A stretch of DNA of 64,000 nucleotides. Source: Paracoccus marinus. GTDB lineage: Bacteria > Pseudomonadota > Alphaproteobacteria > Rhodobacterales > Rhodobacteraceae. This document shows, in pieces, positions 45,760 through 54,473 of this stretch (within the stretch, counting starts at the first letter, position 1; each line of letters starts with the position of its first letter). Below the pieces are notes generated by a model, which was not told the DNA's origin, made no database searches, and was given only the letters and a program-made list of their open reading frames with translations. The stretch covers positions 286,168-350,167 of the forward strand of contig NZ_VJYZ01000010.1 in assembly GCF_007018965.1 (NCBI RefSeq), given 5' to 3'. A program made the position numbers and the translations under genes.

Positions 45760-47408
45760 TGTCGAACCTGACGGTTCAGGAACGCGCCACAGCGATGCTT
45801 ATCGCCACGGCCGCCGGGGTGGTCGGCCTGCTGATGGCGACCGCCGGGCGGGGCGACGCGATGGGGGTGCACGGCTGGATCGTGATGATCTTCGCGGCCG
45901 CGATGTTCGCCATCGTCGCCGACAAGCTGGAAGCGCCCGAGCCGACCGAGGATCGCGCGGCCTCGTACTACGATGATCCAACCCGCGTGGGCATCCTGAT
46001 CGCGCTGTTCTGGGCGGTGGTCGGGATGGGCATGGGGGTGTGGGTCGCGTCGCAGCTGGCCTGGCCCGACCTGCGCTTTGACGCCGCCTGGTCGAGCTTT
46101 GGCCGCCTGCGTCCGGTCCATACCTCGGGCGTGATCTTCGGCTTTGGCGGCAACGCCCTGATCGCCACGTCCTTTCACATCATGCAGCGCACCAGCCGGG
46201 CGCGGATGCCCAACCAGGTCCTGCCCTGGTTCGTGCTCATGGCCTACAACCTGTTCTGCATCATCGCCGCGAGCGGCTACCTGATGGGCATCACCCAGTC
46301 CAAGGAATACGCCGAGCCGGAATGGTACGCCGACATCTGGCTGGTCGTCGTCTGGGTCGCCTACTTCGTTCTCTACATCCGCACGCTGGCGCGCCGGAAC
46401 GAGCCGCATATCTACGTCGCGAACTGGTACTACCTTGCGTTCATCCTGGTGGTGGCGGTGCTGCACATCGTCAACAACCTGGCGGTGCCCGCGTCGCTGG
46501 TCGGCGCCAAGAGCTACTCGGCTTTCGCCGGCGTGCAGGATGCCATGACGCAGTGGTGGTACGGGCACAACGCGGTCGCGTTCTTCCTGACGTCGGGGTT
46601 CCTCGGCATGCTGTACTATTTCCTGCCCAAGCGGGCGGGGCGGCCGATCTATTCCTACCGGCTGTCGATCCTGTCGTTCTGGGGGATCGTGTTCTTCTAC
46701 ATCTGGGCGGGCTCGCACCACCTGCACTACACCGCGCTGCCGCACTGGGTGCAGACGCTGGGGATGACCTTTTCGGTCATGCTGCTGGTGCCGTCTTGGG
46801 CCTCGGCGGGGAACGCGCTGATGACGCTGAACGGCGCTTGGCACAAGGTCCGAAGCGACGCCACCCTGCGGTTCATGATGGTGGCCGCGGTGTTCTACGG
46901 GCTCTCGACGTTCGAGGGGTCGTTCATGGCGATCCGCCCCGTGAACGGCCTGTCGCACTATACGGACTGGACGGTCGGCCATGTCCACGCAGGCGCGATG
47001 GGCTGGGTCGCGCTGATTTCGTTCGGGTCGATCTATGCCCTGACGCCGGTGCTGTGGCGGCGCGAGACGATGTATTCCTGGAAAGCCGTCGAATGGCACT
47101 TCTGGTTGGCCCTGGGGGGGACCGTCGTCTACGTCTTTGCGATGTGGAACAGCGGCGTCATCCAGGGGCTGATGTGGCGCACCTACACGCAATCCGGAAC
47201 CCTCAGCTATTCCTTCGTCGATACGCTTGTGGCGATGCACCCCTACTACGTCGCCCGCGCGCTTGGGGGGCTCATGTTCCTGACGGGCGCGGCGATCGGT
47301 TTCTGGAACGTCGTCATGACGATCCGCCATGTCCCGCGCGCCGTTCCCGCGCTCGACTACCCCACCTCATCCGAAGCACATGAGCCGGCCGTGCCGGCAG
47401 CGGAATGA
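45756..47408 (+). CDS. ccoN: cbb3 cytochrome c oxidase subunit I
   Basis: Catalytic heme-copper subunit, 550 residues, about twelve to fourteen helices. Heme and CuB ligands lie in RPVHTSGVIFGFGGN, YGHNAVAFFLTSGFLG, WAGSHHLHYTALPHWVQ and WTVGHVHAGAMGWVA. Reduces oxygen with high affinity and pumps protons. Start at the first of two Met codons, overlapping ccoS. Followed after four bases by ccoO. Confidence 0.98.
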   Translation: MMSNLTVQERATAMLIATAAGVVGLLMATAGRGDAMGVHGWIVMIFAAAMFAIVADKLEAPEPTEDRAASYYDDPTRVGILIALFWAVVGMGMGVWVASQLAWPDLRFDAAWSSFGRLRPVHTSGVIFGFGGNALIATSFHIMQRTSRARMPNQVLPWFVLMAYNLFCIIAASGYLMGITQSKEYAEPEWYADIWLVVVWVAYFVLYIRTLARRNEPHIYVANWYYLAFILVVAVLHIVNNLAVPASLVGAKSYSAFAGVQDAMTQWWYGHNAVAFFLTSGFLGMLYYFLPKRAGRPIYSYRLSILSFWGIVFFYIWAGSHHLHYTALPHWVQTLGMTFSVMLLVPSWASAGNALMTLNGAWHKVRSDATLRFMMVAAVFYGLSTFEGSFMAIRPVNGLSHYTDWTVGHVHAGAMGWVALISFGSIYALTPVLWRRETMYSWKAVEWHFWLALGGTVVYVFAMWNSGVIQGLMWRTYTQSGTLSYSFVDTLVAMHPYYVARALGGLMFLTGAAIGFWNVVMTIRHVPRAVPALDYPTSSEAHEPAVPAAE

Positions 47409-47412
47409 CGTC

Positions 47413-48198
47413 ATGAAGAACCCCCTCCGGATCCTCCTCGCGCCCTTCGCCGGCTTCTTCGATCTGCACGCGCGCACCCACTACCGGGCCGAACGGCATT
47501 CGATGGCGCTGACCGCCGGCATCATCCTGGCTGCCAGCGTCGGCGGCTTCATCGAGATCGCGCCGCTGTTCACCATCGACGAAACGGTCGAGGCGGACCC
47601 CCACATGCGGGTCTATACCCCGCTCGAACAGGCCGGCCGCGACATCTACGTTCGCGAGGGCTGCTATGCCTGCCACAGCCAGATGATCCGCACCCTGCGC
47701 GACGAGGTTGAACGCTACGGGCCTTATTCGCTCGCGGTCGAATCGAAATACGACCATCCGATGCTTTGGGGGTCCAAGCGCACCGGGCCGGATCTTGCGC
47801 GCCTTGGCGGCAAGTATTCCGACGACTGGCAGCTGCGCCACCTTGCCGATCCGCGCGCGCTGGTGCCCCAGTCAGTCATGCCGCAATACGCCTTCCTGCT
47901 GGATGCCCGGCTGGACACGGAAAGCCTGCCCGGCCGTCTGGCCGCGCTTCGCAAGGTCGGCGTGCCTTATTCCGACGAGATGATCGCCAGCGCGGCCGAT
48001 GACGCGATCGGGCAGGCGAGCCCGTTGAGCGGGCGCGCGGACGGGGTCGCCGCCCGGTACGGTGACGGCACGGCCGTGCGCGCCTTTGACGGCCGCGCCG
48101 ATCGCCTGACCGAGATGGATGCGCTGATCGCGTATCTTCAGGTGCTGGGCAAGCTCACCGACCTGCCCGCGCAGGTTCAACCCGTGGCCGAGGAGTAG
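47413..48198 (+). CDS. ccoO: cbb3 oxidase monoheme cytochrome c subunit
   Basis: 261 residues. An N-terminal membrane helix (MALTAGIILAASVGGFIEIAPLF) anchors a periplasmic cytochrome c domain with the heme site GCYACHSQM and the axial Met in QSVMPQYAFL. Transfers electrons to CcoN. Start at MKNPLRIL; upstream in-frame codons lie within ccoN. Confidence 0.97.
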   Translation: MKNPLRILLAPFAGFFDLHARTHYRAERHSMALTAGIILAASVGGFIEIAPLFTIDETVEADPHMRVYTPLEQAGRDIYVREGCYACHSQMIRTLRDEVERYGPYSLAVESKYDHPMLWGSKRTGPDLARLGGKYSDDWQLRHLADPRALVPQSVMPQYAFLLDARLDTESLPGRLAALRKVGVPYSDEMIASAADDAIGQASPLSGRADGVAARYGDGTAVRAFDGRADRLTEMDALIAYLQVLGKLTDLPAQVQPVAEE

Positions 48199-48201
48199 AA
48201 G

Positions 48202-48408
48202 ATGGACCTTCCCCACGAATGGTATGTCGCGATGGCGAAGTCATTCGGCCTGTTCTGGCTGGTGGCCATGTCGATCGTGATCACGCTTTACGCGTTCTGG
48301 CCGTCGCTCGGCGGCCGCTTCCGTCGCGCCGCCGACAGCATCCTCGACGACGAGACAGGCCCCGCGGGCGACCCGCGTCAGCTGCCGGAGGATGAGCCGT
48401 GGCGGTAA
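48202..48408 (+). CDS. ccoQ: cbb3 oxidase small subunit CcoQ
   Basis: 68 residues with one membrane helix (SFGLFWLVAMSIVITLYAFWP), the single-span form that stabilises the CcoP-core interaction. Starts three bases after ccoO; its end overlaps ccoP by ten bases. Confidence 0.92.
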   Translation: MDLPHEWYVAMAKSFGLFWLVAMSIVITLYAFWPSLGGRFRRAADSILDDETGPAGDPRQLPEDEPWR

Positions 48409-49271
48409 GAAAGCGCGACCCGCTGACCGGTCACCAGACCACCGGTCATGAATGGGACGGGATCACCGAACTGAACACGCGGGTGCCCCGCTCGATCTGG
48501 TTCTTCGTGTTCGTGACCCATCTGTGGGCGCTGATCGTCTGGATCCTGCTGCCGACCTGGCCGCTGGTCTCGACCTACACCCGGGGGCTTCTGGGGATCG
48601 ACCAGCGCGACGAGGTTCAGGCCGATATCGTCCAGGCGAACGCTGTCCGTTCCGACTGGGCCAGCCGGGTCGAGGCGCTGCCGGTGGCCGACATCCTCGC
48701 CGACCCCGGCCTGATGGTGCCGGTCCGCGACACGGCGCACCAGCTGTTCGGCGACAACTGCGCGGGCTGCCACGGAGCCGACGCGGCGGGCGGTCCGGCG
48801 TTTCCCAGTCTGGTTGACGGCGACTGGCTGTGGGGCGGGGACGCGGAAACGGTAATGGAAACGCTGCGCGTGGGCATCAACGCCGATCATCCCGAAACCC
48901 GCGTGTCGCAGATGCTGGCCTTCGGGCGCGACGGCATTCTGGGGCGCGACGACATCCGCACCGTCGTGGACTACGTCCAGTCGCTGTCGGGAACGCCGCT
49001 ATCCCCTGAACGGACGGCGGCGGGGGCCGCGATCTTTGCCGAGAACTGCGCCAGCTGCCACGGCGCGGACGCGCATGGAAGCCGCGATCTGGGCGCGCCG
49101 AACCTGACCGACGACATCTGGCTGTATGGCGGCGACGATGCGTCGATGTTCACAACCGTCCACGACGGAAGGCAGGGCTGGATGCCCACGTGGGAACACA
49201 GGCTGACCGACACCGAACGCAAGATCCTGGCCGTCCATCTTCAGGATCTGCAACGCGGGGCGGCGCCATGA
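48399..49271 (+). CDS. ccoP: cbb3 oxidase diheme cytochrome c subunit
   Basis: 290 residues. N-terminal helix IWFFVFVTHLWALIVWILL, then two c-type heme sites, NCAGCHGAD and NCASCHGAD. Begins with GTG inside ccoQ. Its stop overlaps the next small gene (ATGA). Receives electrons from cytochrome c and passes them to CcoO. Confidence 0.97.
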   Translation: MAVRKRDPLTGHQTTGHEWDGITELNTRVPRSIWFFVFVTHLWALIVWILLPTWPLVSTYTRGLLGIDQRDEVQADIVQANAVRSDWASRVEALPVADILADPGLMVPVRDTAHQLFGDNCAGCHGADAAGGPAFPSLVDGDWLWGGDAETVMETLRVGINADHPETRVSQMLAFGRDGILGRDDIRTVVDYVQSLSGTPLSPERTAAGAAIFAENCASCHGADAHGSRDLGAPNLTDDIWLYGGDDASMFTTVHDGRQGWMPTWEHRLTDTERKILAVHLQDLQRGAAP

Positions 49272-49465
49272 CCCGCGCTGCCCGGTCGTCCGCCTGGACC
49301 CGTCCGCGCCTGTTCGCGCTGGCCGCCGCGACGCTTGTCATCGTGGTGTTCGTGAGCGCGAACGCGCATCTCGTCGCGGTCTCGTTCGCGTCGAAACCCG
49401 CCTGCGTTTTGCAACCCCTCAAGGAAGGCGCCGCATCCTACCGCGCGGCGAGCCCGTCATGCTGA
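49268..49465 (+). CDS. Small membrane protein after ccoP
   Basis: 65 residues, one hydrophobic helix (LFALAAATLVIVVFVSANAHLVAVSF) with a basic N-terminus, so cytoplasm-in orientation. It ends in a short tail with two Cys. Overlaps both ccoP and the DUF2189 gene by a few bases, which argues it is translated. No family recognised; resembles the small proteins placed after ccoP in other Rhodobacteraceae, but no function is known. Confidence 0.65.
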   Translation: MTRAARSSAWTRPRLFALAAATLVIVVFVSANAHLVAVSFASKPACVLQPLKEGAASYRAASPSC

Positions 49466-50343
49466 GCCACACCGAACCCAGGAACCCGCCGCCGCCCGAC
49501 AACCCCCATGCGGGCGGTGCCATCCCCAAGGTCGTCCCGGCCCTGCCGCGCGAGAATCCCCACGCCCGCGCGCTGCCATGGCACACGAGCTTTCGCTGGC
49601 TGCGCGCCGGATGGGCTGATCTGTGGACGAACCCCGTTCCGAGCCTGGCCTATGGACTCGCGGTCACCGCGGTTTCGATCGCCGTGGTGTGGCTGCTGTT
49701 CCGGTTCCGCTACGACTACGTCCTGCTGCCGGCGCTCGCGGGCTTCATGGTGATCGGCCCGCTGGTCGCCAACGGGCTTTACGAGAAGAGCCGCCGGCTG
49801 GAGGCCGGGCAGCGAACGAGCCTTGCCGCCATGCTCTTCGTCATGCCGAGGTCGGGACACCAGGCCTTGTTCATGGGCGTGCTGCTGCTTGGCCTGTTTC
49901 TTTTGTGGATGCGGTCCGCGGTCCTGATCTGGGCGCTGTTCTTCGGCATCGTGCCGTTTCCCGGCACGGCCGAGATCGTCCCGATGCTGATGCTGACGCC
50001 GACCGGATGGGCGCTCTTGATCACGGGCGGGGCGGTCGGCGCGCTGTTCGCGGCATTCTCGTTCGCGATCAGCGTCTTTGCTGTGCCGATGTTGCTGACG
50101 GAACGGACCGACGCGCTTTCGGCCCTTGGCATCAGCATGGCCATGGTCTGGAACAACCTGCCGGTGATGCTGGCATGGGGCGCGATCGTGCTGGCGCTGT
50201 TCCTTCTGTCCATCGCGACCGGGCTGCTGGCGCTGATCGTCGTGTTCCCCCTGCTGGGTCACGCCACATGGCATGCCTACCGCACGATCCGGGGCAACCG
50301 CGCGGGTGGCGAAGCGGAACGGATGTTCGTGCGCCCGGCGTGA
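49459..50343 (+). CDS. DUF2189 membrane protein
   Basis: 294 residues with five to six hydrophobic helices (for example PSLAYGLAVTAVSIAVVWLLF, MGVLLLGLFLLWMRSAVLIWALFFG, LVIVFPLLGHATWHAYR-like end). The RALPWHTSFRWLRAGWADLWTNPVPSLAYG start is typical of DUF2189, a family repeatedly found beside terminal oxidases. Role probably in oxidase assembly or membrane organisation (inference). Last gene of the cco operon. Confidence 0.87.
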   Translation: MLSHTEPRNPPPPDNPHAGGAIPKVVPALPRENPHARALPWHTSFRWLRAGWADLWTNPVPSLAYGLAVTAVSIAVVWLLFRFRYDYVLLPALAGFMVIGPLVANGLYEKSRRLEAGQRTSLAAMLFVMPRSGHQALFMGVLLLGLFLLWMRSAVLIWALFFGIVPFPGTAEIVPMLMLTPTGWALLITGGAVGALFAAFSFAISVFAVPMLLTERTDALSALGISMAMVWNNLPVMLAWGAIVLALFLLSIATGLLALIVVFPLLGHATWHAYRTIRGNRAGGEAERMFVRPA

Positions 50344-50345
50344 TT

Positions 50346-50377
50346 AAGCCAGCCTCGGCCTCCGGCCAAGCTGGCTT
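50346..50377 (+). terminator. Hairpin at the end of the cco operon
   Basis: AAGCCAGC pairs with GCTGGCTT around an inner GGCC/GGCC stem, three bases after the DUF2189 stop codon. There is no U run behind it, so termination may need Rho, but the position fits an operon end. Confidence 0.5.
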
Positions 50378-50404
50378 CGCGCGAGGAGGCGGCACTGTCC
50401 TGCC

Positions 50405-50636
50405 ATTTCATCGCCCGGCAAGCCATGTAGAACGGCATCTGCGAGGCGTTCAACTCGAAGAGACGAACTCTTGACGAGACGCCGTTCTTCGGCCTCGATC
50501 ACGCCCGCCGCATCGTCCCTAGTTGGGTGTCCCACGATAACGCGGCCCGGCCATTTGGCACTCGGCTACGAGACCTCCGCGGCGGGGTCACAGCAGCGCA
50601 AACGCGGCATCGTGCCGAGTTTAGCGAAAGGTTCTA
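50405..50636 (+). mobile_element. Degenerate IS3-family transposase (orfB) C-terminus
   Basis: Reading through lesions gives the end of an IS3-type integrase: SSPGKP, then NGICEAFNSKRR and LDETPFFGLDHARRIVPSW (motif around the catalytic Glu), then in another frame HLALGYETSAA. At least two frame changes and a stop (TAG where Gln is expected) lie within about 200 bases. No terminal repeat was found. It bounds the cco island on the right, as the orfA remnant does on the left. Confidence 0.75.
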
Positions 50637-51009
50637 GCAACTACCCCTTCAAGGCAGGCTCGAAGGTGATAGGCGTGGTTCTGGACGAGGTGAGCATATA
50701 TCCGCTCTCCTCCTTCACAAAAGAACTCGGCACCCGTTTCGCCACATTCAAAAGGATTCTACTCCTGCGCGGTCTGGCGCGTCGCGATATGCGGAACCAG
50801 TTCTACCTGGACGCCCTGATCACGGCCGACCTGCTGAAAAACCTCCGTCTTATTAGTCGACGCTTTCTTTTTATCGCCAAGACTCAGTGGACTAACTACT
50901 ACTAAGACCCGTTCATTTGCAGTGCCGGAACCGACCGAAAGCTGTAAGAGCTGGCGGCAGTCCTGATATCACCGACCGGCGTCTTTCGCCCGCGCGGTTT
51001 CGTTTTCAC
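50637..51009. other. Unassigned AT-richer stretch between remnants
   Basis: No gene could be supported. A plus-strand open frame ending at 50905 contains a stretch with plausible protein character (ALITADLLKNLRLISRRFLF), but it is fused in frame to transposase debris, lacks a start of its own and matches nothing I know. Composition is clearly lower in GC than the flanking genes, pointing to foreign or decayed DNA. Confidence 0.4.
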
Positions 51010-51411
51010 GGACGCGGCTCGCTCGGCTTTCGCCAATCCCTCCATCCACACGGTTCCCGGCGAGGAACAGCCGAACACGGAGCCGAATTTTTCGGCCGCA
51101 TCCGCGGCGGCGGCACGTTCGCCCGGGTGATGGAAAAGTCGGTGGAGAGCAGTGCGCGAGAGGTGAATCGGCAGGGCCAGCTTCTGTCTCATTGCGCTAA
51201 CCGACAGATCGACGTCCGAGACATCTTGCAAAGTGTTCGGCACGAGATCGACGTCCTCGAACGGCTGGTTGTTGCGGCGCAGCGTGACCTCACTGTCGGC
51301 GCCGCCGTCGATGTAATCGAAGGTTGGGCCAGGCAGGCGTCGCGTGGCCAGACGGCGGAAGTCATGAAGATTTTGGCCATCGCTCAGGCGCAGATCTGTT
51401 CTCTCTCCGGT
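51010..51411 (-). pseudogene. N-terminal fragment of an L-lactate dehydrogenase (LldD-like)
   Basis: Minus-strand reading gives the first 130 or so residues of an FMN-dependent alpha-hydroxyacid oxidase: NLHDFRRLATRRLPGPTFDYIDGG, DSEVTLRRNNQPFEDVDLVPN, QKLALPIHLSRTALHRLFHH, GERAAAADAAEKFGSVFG. LldD is normally about 380 residues; the FMN-site and catalytic His parts are missing and no start codon is in place. It lies directly beside the L-fucose genes, whose pathway ends in L-lactate and pyruvate, so it probably was the terminal step of that locus. Confidence 0.8.
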
Positions 51412-51499
51412 TCAGGGCAATGCCGGTTCTGCCGGCGGACAATCCGGTTGACCCGCTCTTTCCTTGTGTCAGAGTTCCAGCCGGAAAGGAGACGGCGCC

Positions 51500-51934
51500 A
51501 TGCTCAAGGGGATCGACGCGCGCATCGGCCCGGATCTGCTGCGGGCTCTGGCCCGGATGGGACATGGCGACGAGATCGTGGTTTCGGATGCGAACTTCCC
51601 CTCGGCCGCCGTTGCCCGGCACACGGTCGCGGGGGAAGAACTGCGGATCGACTGCGATGCGGTGGCGGCCCTGCGCGCGATCCTGTCGCTGCTTCCGCTC
51701 GACACCTATGAGCCCGATCCGGTCCTGACGATGCAGGTCGTGGGCGACGCCGCGGCGGTGCCGGCGGTACTGGCCGAGGCGGCGCCGCTGCTGGCGGCCC
51801 AAGGGGTGCGTTCCGCCGCGCTCGAACGCTTTGCCTTCTACGAACGGGCCAGGCGCGGCTTTGCCGTCCTGCGCACGGCCGAGACCCGCCCCTACGGCAA
51901 CTTCATCCTTCGCAAGGGCGTGATTTCAGCCTGA
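51500..51934 (+). CDS. fucU: L-fucose mutarotase (FucU/RbsD family)
   Basis: 144 residues. Interconverts alpha and beta anomers of L-fucose. RbsD/FucU signature: IGPDLLRALARMGHGDEIVVSDANFPS at the N-terminus (catalytic His of GHGD) and RPYGNFILRKGV near the end. Start ATG at 51500 with an AAGGAGA-type site upstream. Converges with the IclR gene, nine bases apart. Surrounding genes make fucose the likely sugar rather than ribose. Confidence 0.9.
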   Translation: MLKGIDARIGPDLLRALARMGHGDEIVVSDANFPSAAVARHTVAGEELRIDCDAVAALRAILSLLPLDTYEPDPVLTMQVVGDAAAVPAVLAEAAPLLAAQGVRSAALERFAFYERARRGFAVLRTAETRPYGNFILRKGVISA

Positions 51935-51942
51935 GGACCGCA

Positions 51943-52728
51943 TCAGATTTGCGCCGCCAGCGTCTTCAGTGCCGCCAGCGCGCGGGCACGTCCTTCCTCG
52001 CCCGCCTCGCCGGGATGCTCGATATAGGCGCAGGTCAGGGCCGCGATCGCCTCTCCGCCGTGACCCGGCACCGGCACGCTGATGTCGGTCACACCGACGA
52101 GCTGGGCGGAAGGCTCGATCCGGGCGCCCTGCGTGCGCACGGCACGCAGGTGATCGGCCAGCTGTGAAAGCCGCGCCTCTGCGTCGGCAATGCCCCATTG
52201 GCCCAGGGTTTCGGCCACCCGTTCAGGGTGCTGGAAGGCCAGAAGGGTCAGGCCCGAACCGGTGGCGAACAGGTCCAGGCGCCCGCCGATCCTTGCCCGG
52301 AACTCCCAGTGTCCCTGCGGGCTGGCCTGGGCCACGATGATGCCGGCCCCGCCTTCAGGCACGACCAGATGGCAGGACTGGCGGATGTCGCGGGCGAATT
52401 CGTCCATCAGAGGCTGCGCCTGCGCCACTAGGCGGCGCAGGGGAGGGTGGCGGGTGGCAAGCAGAAACAGCTTCATCGTCAGCGCATAACGGTCGCCACC
52501 CTCGTCGCGGGTGACATAGCCGCGTGCCACCAGCCGTTCGAGCATCCGGTAGATCTGCGACGGACTGAGCCCCAGCTCCTTCACGATCTCGGACCGGGTG
52601 AGGCCGCGCGCCTGGTCGGCCAGCACCTCAAGGATGTCGAGCCCCTTGTCGAGCGCGGGCGCGCGGTAGCGGTCCATCGGAGCGTCGCCTTGTTCAGGGT
52701 GGGGTGCGGAGTGGTTGTTCATGGCCAT
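51943..52728 (-). CDS. IclR-family transcriptional regulator of the fucose locus
   Basis: 261 residues. N-terminal winged helix (DKGLDILEVLADQARGLTRSEIVKELGLSPSQIYRMLERL) and the IclR effector domain (SCHLVVPEGGAGIIVAQ, FATGSGLTLLAF, TDISVPVPG). Divergent from the fucose operon across 138 bases, so it likely represses that operon until fucose or an intermediate is present. Met codons at 52722 and 52677 are alternative starts. Confidence 0.88.
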   Translation of the reverse strand: MAMNNHSAPHPEQGDAPMDRYRAPALDKGLDILEVLADQARGLTRSEIVKELGLSPSQIYRMLERLVARGYVTRDEGGDRYALTMKLFLLATRHPPLRRLVAQAQPLMDEFARDIRQSCHLVVPEGGAGIIVAQASPQGHWEFRARIGGRLDLFATGSGLTLLAFQHPERVAETLGQWGIADAEARLSQLADHLRAVRTQGARIEPSAQLVGVTDISVPVPGHGGEAIAALTCAYIEHPGEAGEEGRARALAALKTLAAQI

Positions 52729-52799
52729 GCTCCGTAACCGGCAGAGTCAGGATCGCGTTTGCCGGAACCCTCCCACTCATTGCAACGCGGGAGAATCGC

Positions 52800-52837
52800 T
52801 TGCGTCAATGATTTATATGAGGATAGAGTGTTTATAT
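52800..52837 (+). promoter_or_regulatory. Promoter/operator region of the fucose operon
   Basis: TTGCGT (-35-like) is followed after 18 bases by TAGAGT (-10-like). Two direct copies of TTTATAT, at 52812 and 52831, lie 19 bases apart (about two helical turns) in an AT-rich patch that stands out from the GC-rich surroundings. They are candidate half-sites for the divergent IclR protein. Assigned by eye only. Confidence 0.4.
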
Positions 52838-52866
52838 ACGAACAGGCAGAGGACTGGGAGGGTCTG

Positions 52867-53604
52867 ATGCGGCTGGACGGAAAAACCATCCTCGTCACGG
52901 CCGCAGGCTAAGGAATCGGACGCGCGGGCGCGCTCGCGCTGGCCGTCGAGGGTGCGAAGGTCATCGCCACCGACCTCGACGCAGGACTTCTTCGCGGGCT
53001 GGAAGGGATGGAGATCGCTGCCCTCGACGTCACCGATGCGGATGCAATCGTGGACATCGTTGGGCGCGTGGGACGGCTGGACGGCCTCTTCAACTGCGCG
53101 GGCATCGTGCCCCACGGCACCATCCTCGATCTGACGGACGCCGAGTGGGAACGCAGTGTCGCGCTGAACGTCACCTCAATGGTCCGCCTGACCCGCGCCG
53201 TGCTGCCGGGAATGCTGGAGCGTGCGGACGAGACGGGGACGGCGTCGATCCTGAACATGGCGTCGATGGCCTCGTCAGTAAAGGGGTTCGTGAACCGCAC
53301 CGCCTACGGTGCGACCAAGGCCGCCGTGATCGGGCTGACCAAGGGCATTGCCGCGGATTTTGTCGCGCAGGGCATCCGCTGCAACGCGCTGTGCCCCGGC
53401 ACGGTCGACACTCCCAGCCTGCGCGGGCGCATCGCCGCCGCCGCCGATCCGGTGCAGGCGGAAAAGGACTTCATCGCCCGGCAGCCGATGGGGCGGCTGG
53501 CCACGGTCGAGGATATCGTGCCGATGGTGGTCTATCTGCTGTCGGACGAAAGCCGGTTCGTCACCGGTCAGGCGGTGCTGGTGGATGGCGGCGTGACCAT
53601 CTGA
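52867..53604 (+). pseudogene. 2-keto-3-deoxy-L-fuconate dehydrogenase, stop at codon 15
   Basis: SDR enzyme, 245 codons. The start MRLDGKTILVTAAG is followed by TAA at 52909-52911, exactly where homologues have Gln of the TAAGQGIGRA dinucleotide motif. The frame then continues intact: FNCAGIVPHGT, LNMASMASSVKG, TAYGATKAAVIGLTKG (catalytic Tyr-x3-Lys) and the end [16 protein letters not shown]. Restart at Met 53008 would lack the NAD-binding loop. Would oxidise 2-keto-3-deoxy-L-fuconate to the 2,4-diketo acid. Broken, or a sequence error. Confidence 0.85.
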
Positions 53605-53645
53605 GAACGGACCATTCAGCTTCGCAGCCAGGGGAGGGGCCGGCG

Positions 53646-54473
53646 TTGCACAGGATCGATGCGCATTGCCACTTCTGGCAGATGTCTCGCGGGGACTATG
53701 GCTGGCTCGACGCCGCGACGGGTCGCGTCGCGGCGCTGCGGCGGGACTTCATGCCGGCCGGTTATCCGGGCGACGGGCGGATGATCGTCGTGCAGGCCGC
53801 GCCGACGCTGGCAGAGACGGATTTCCTGCTGGACCTCGCCGCGAAAGATGCCCGGATTGCCGGTGTCGTCGGCTGGGTCGATCTCGCCGATCCCGATGCG
53901 CCCCGCGCAATTGCCGGCCGGGCGCAAAACCCGCTGCTCCGCGGCGTGCGGCCGATGCTGCAGGACATCCAGGCGACGGACTGGCTGCTGACCGGCCCCC
54001 GCCCCGACGCGCTGAAGGCGCTCGGAGAGCACGGACTCTGCTTCGAAGCGCTGGTTACGACGCGGCACCTGCCGGTGCTGGCGCGGTTCGCCGCTGGCAA
54101 TGCGGACCTGCCGATCATCATCGACCACGCCGCGAAGCCGCAGCCGGGCGACAGGGCGGAGTGGACCGCGGGGATGCAGGCGCTCGCTTCTGGCCCTCGC
54201 ATCTACTGCAAGCTGTCGGGCCTGTTCACCGAGCTGTCGCCGGAGGAACTCGCCGACCCGGCCCGCGCGCTGCAACCCGTCGTCGCAAGGCTGCTCGAAT
54301 GGTTCGGCCCCAAGCGGCTCGTCTGGGGCAGCGACTGGCCGGTGGTGACGGTCGCCGCGACCTTCGACGAATGGCTGTCGCTCACCGACGCGCTGCTTGG
54401 CGGCCTGTCCGCGGCCGACCGCGCCGCCGTGATGGGCGGCAACGCCGCGCGCTTCTATGGGGTGGCGCCATGA
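53646..54473 (+). CDS. L-fucono-1,5-lactonase (amidohydrolase family)
   Basis: 275 residues, amidohydrolase_2 barrel: [10 protein letters not shown] (metal His pair), [12 protein letters not shown], and [12 protein letters not shown]. Hydrolyses fuconolactone to L-fuconate in this pathway (family and context). The start is TTG at 53646 with GGAGGGG about eight bases upstream; the first Met is inside the barrel. Overlaps the ABC ATPase gene by four bases. Confidence 0.87.
   Translation: MHRIDAHCHFWQMSRGDYGWLDAATGRVAALRRDFMPAGYPGDGRMIVVQAAPTLAETDFLLDLAAKDARIAGVVGWVDLADPDAPRAIAGRAQNPLLRGVRPMLQDIQATDWLLTGPRPDALKALGEHGLCFEALVTTRHLPVLARFAAGNADLPIIIDHAAKPQPGDRAEWTAGMQALASGPRIYCKLSGLFTELSPEELADPARALQPVVARLLEWFGPKRLVWGSDWPVVTVAATFDEWLSLTDALLGGLSAADRAAVMGGNAARFYGVAP

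Noticed and set aside
50471..50905. 144-codon plus-strand frame
   Set aside because: Its first part is an off-frame read of transposase debris; no own start or recognised family.
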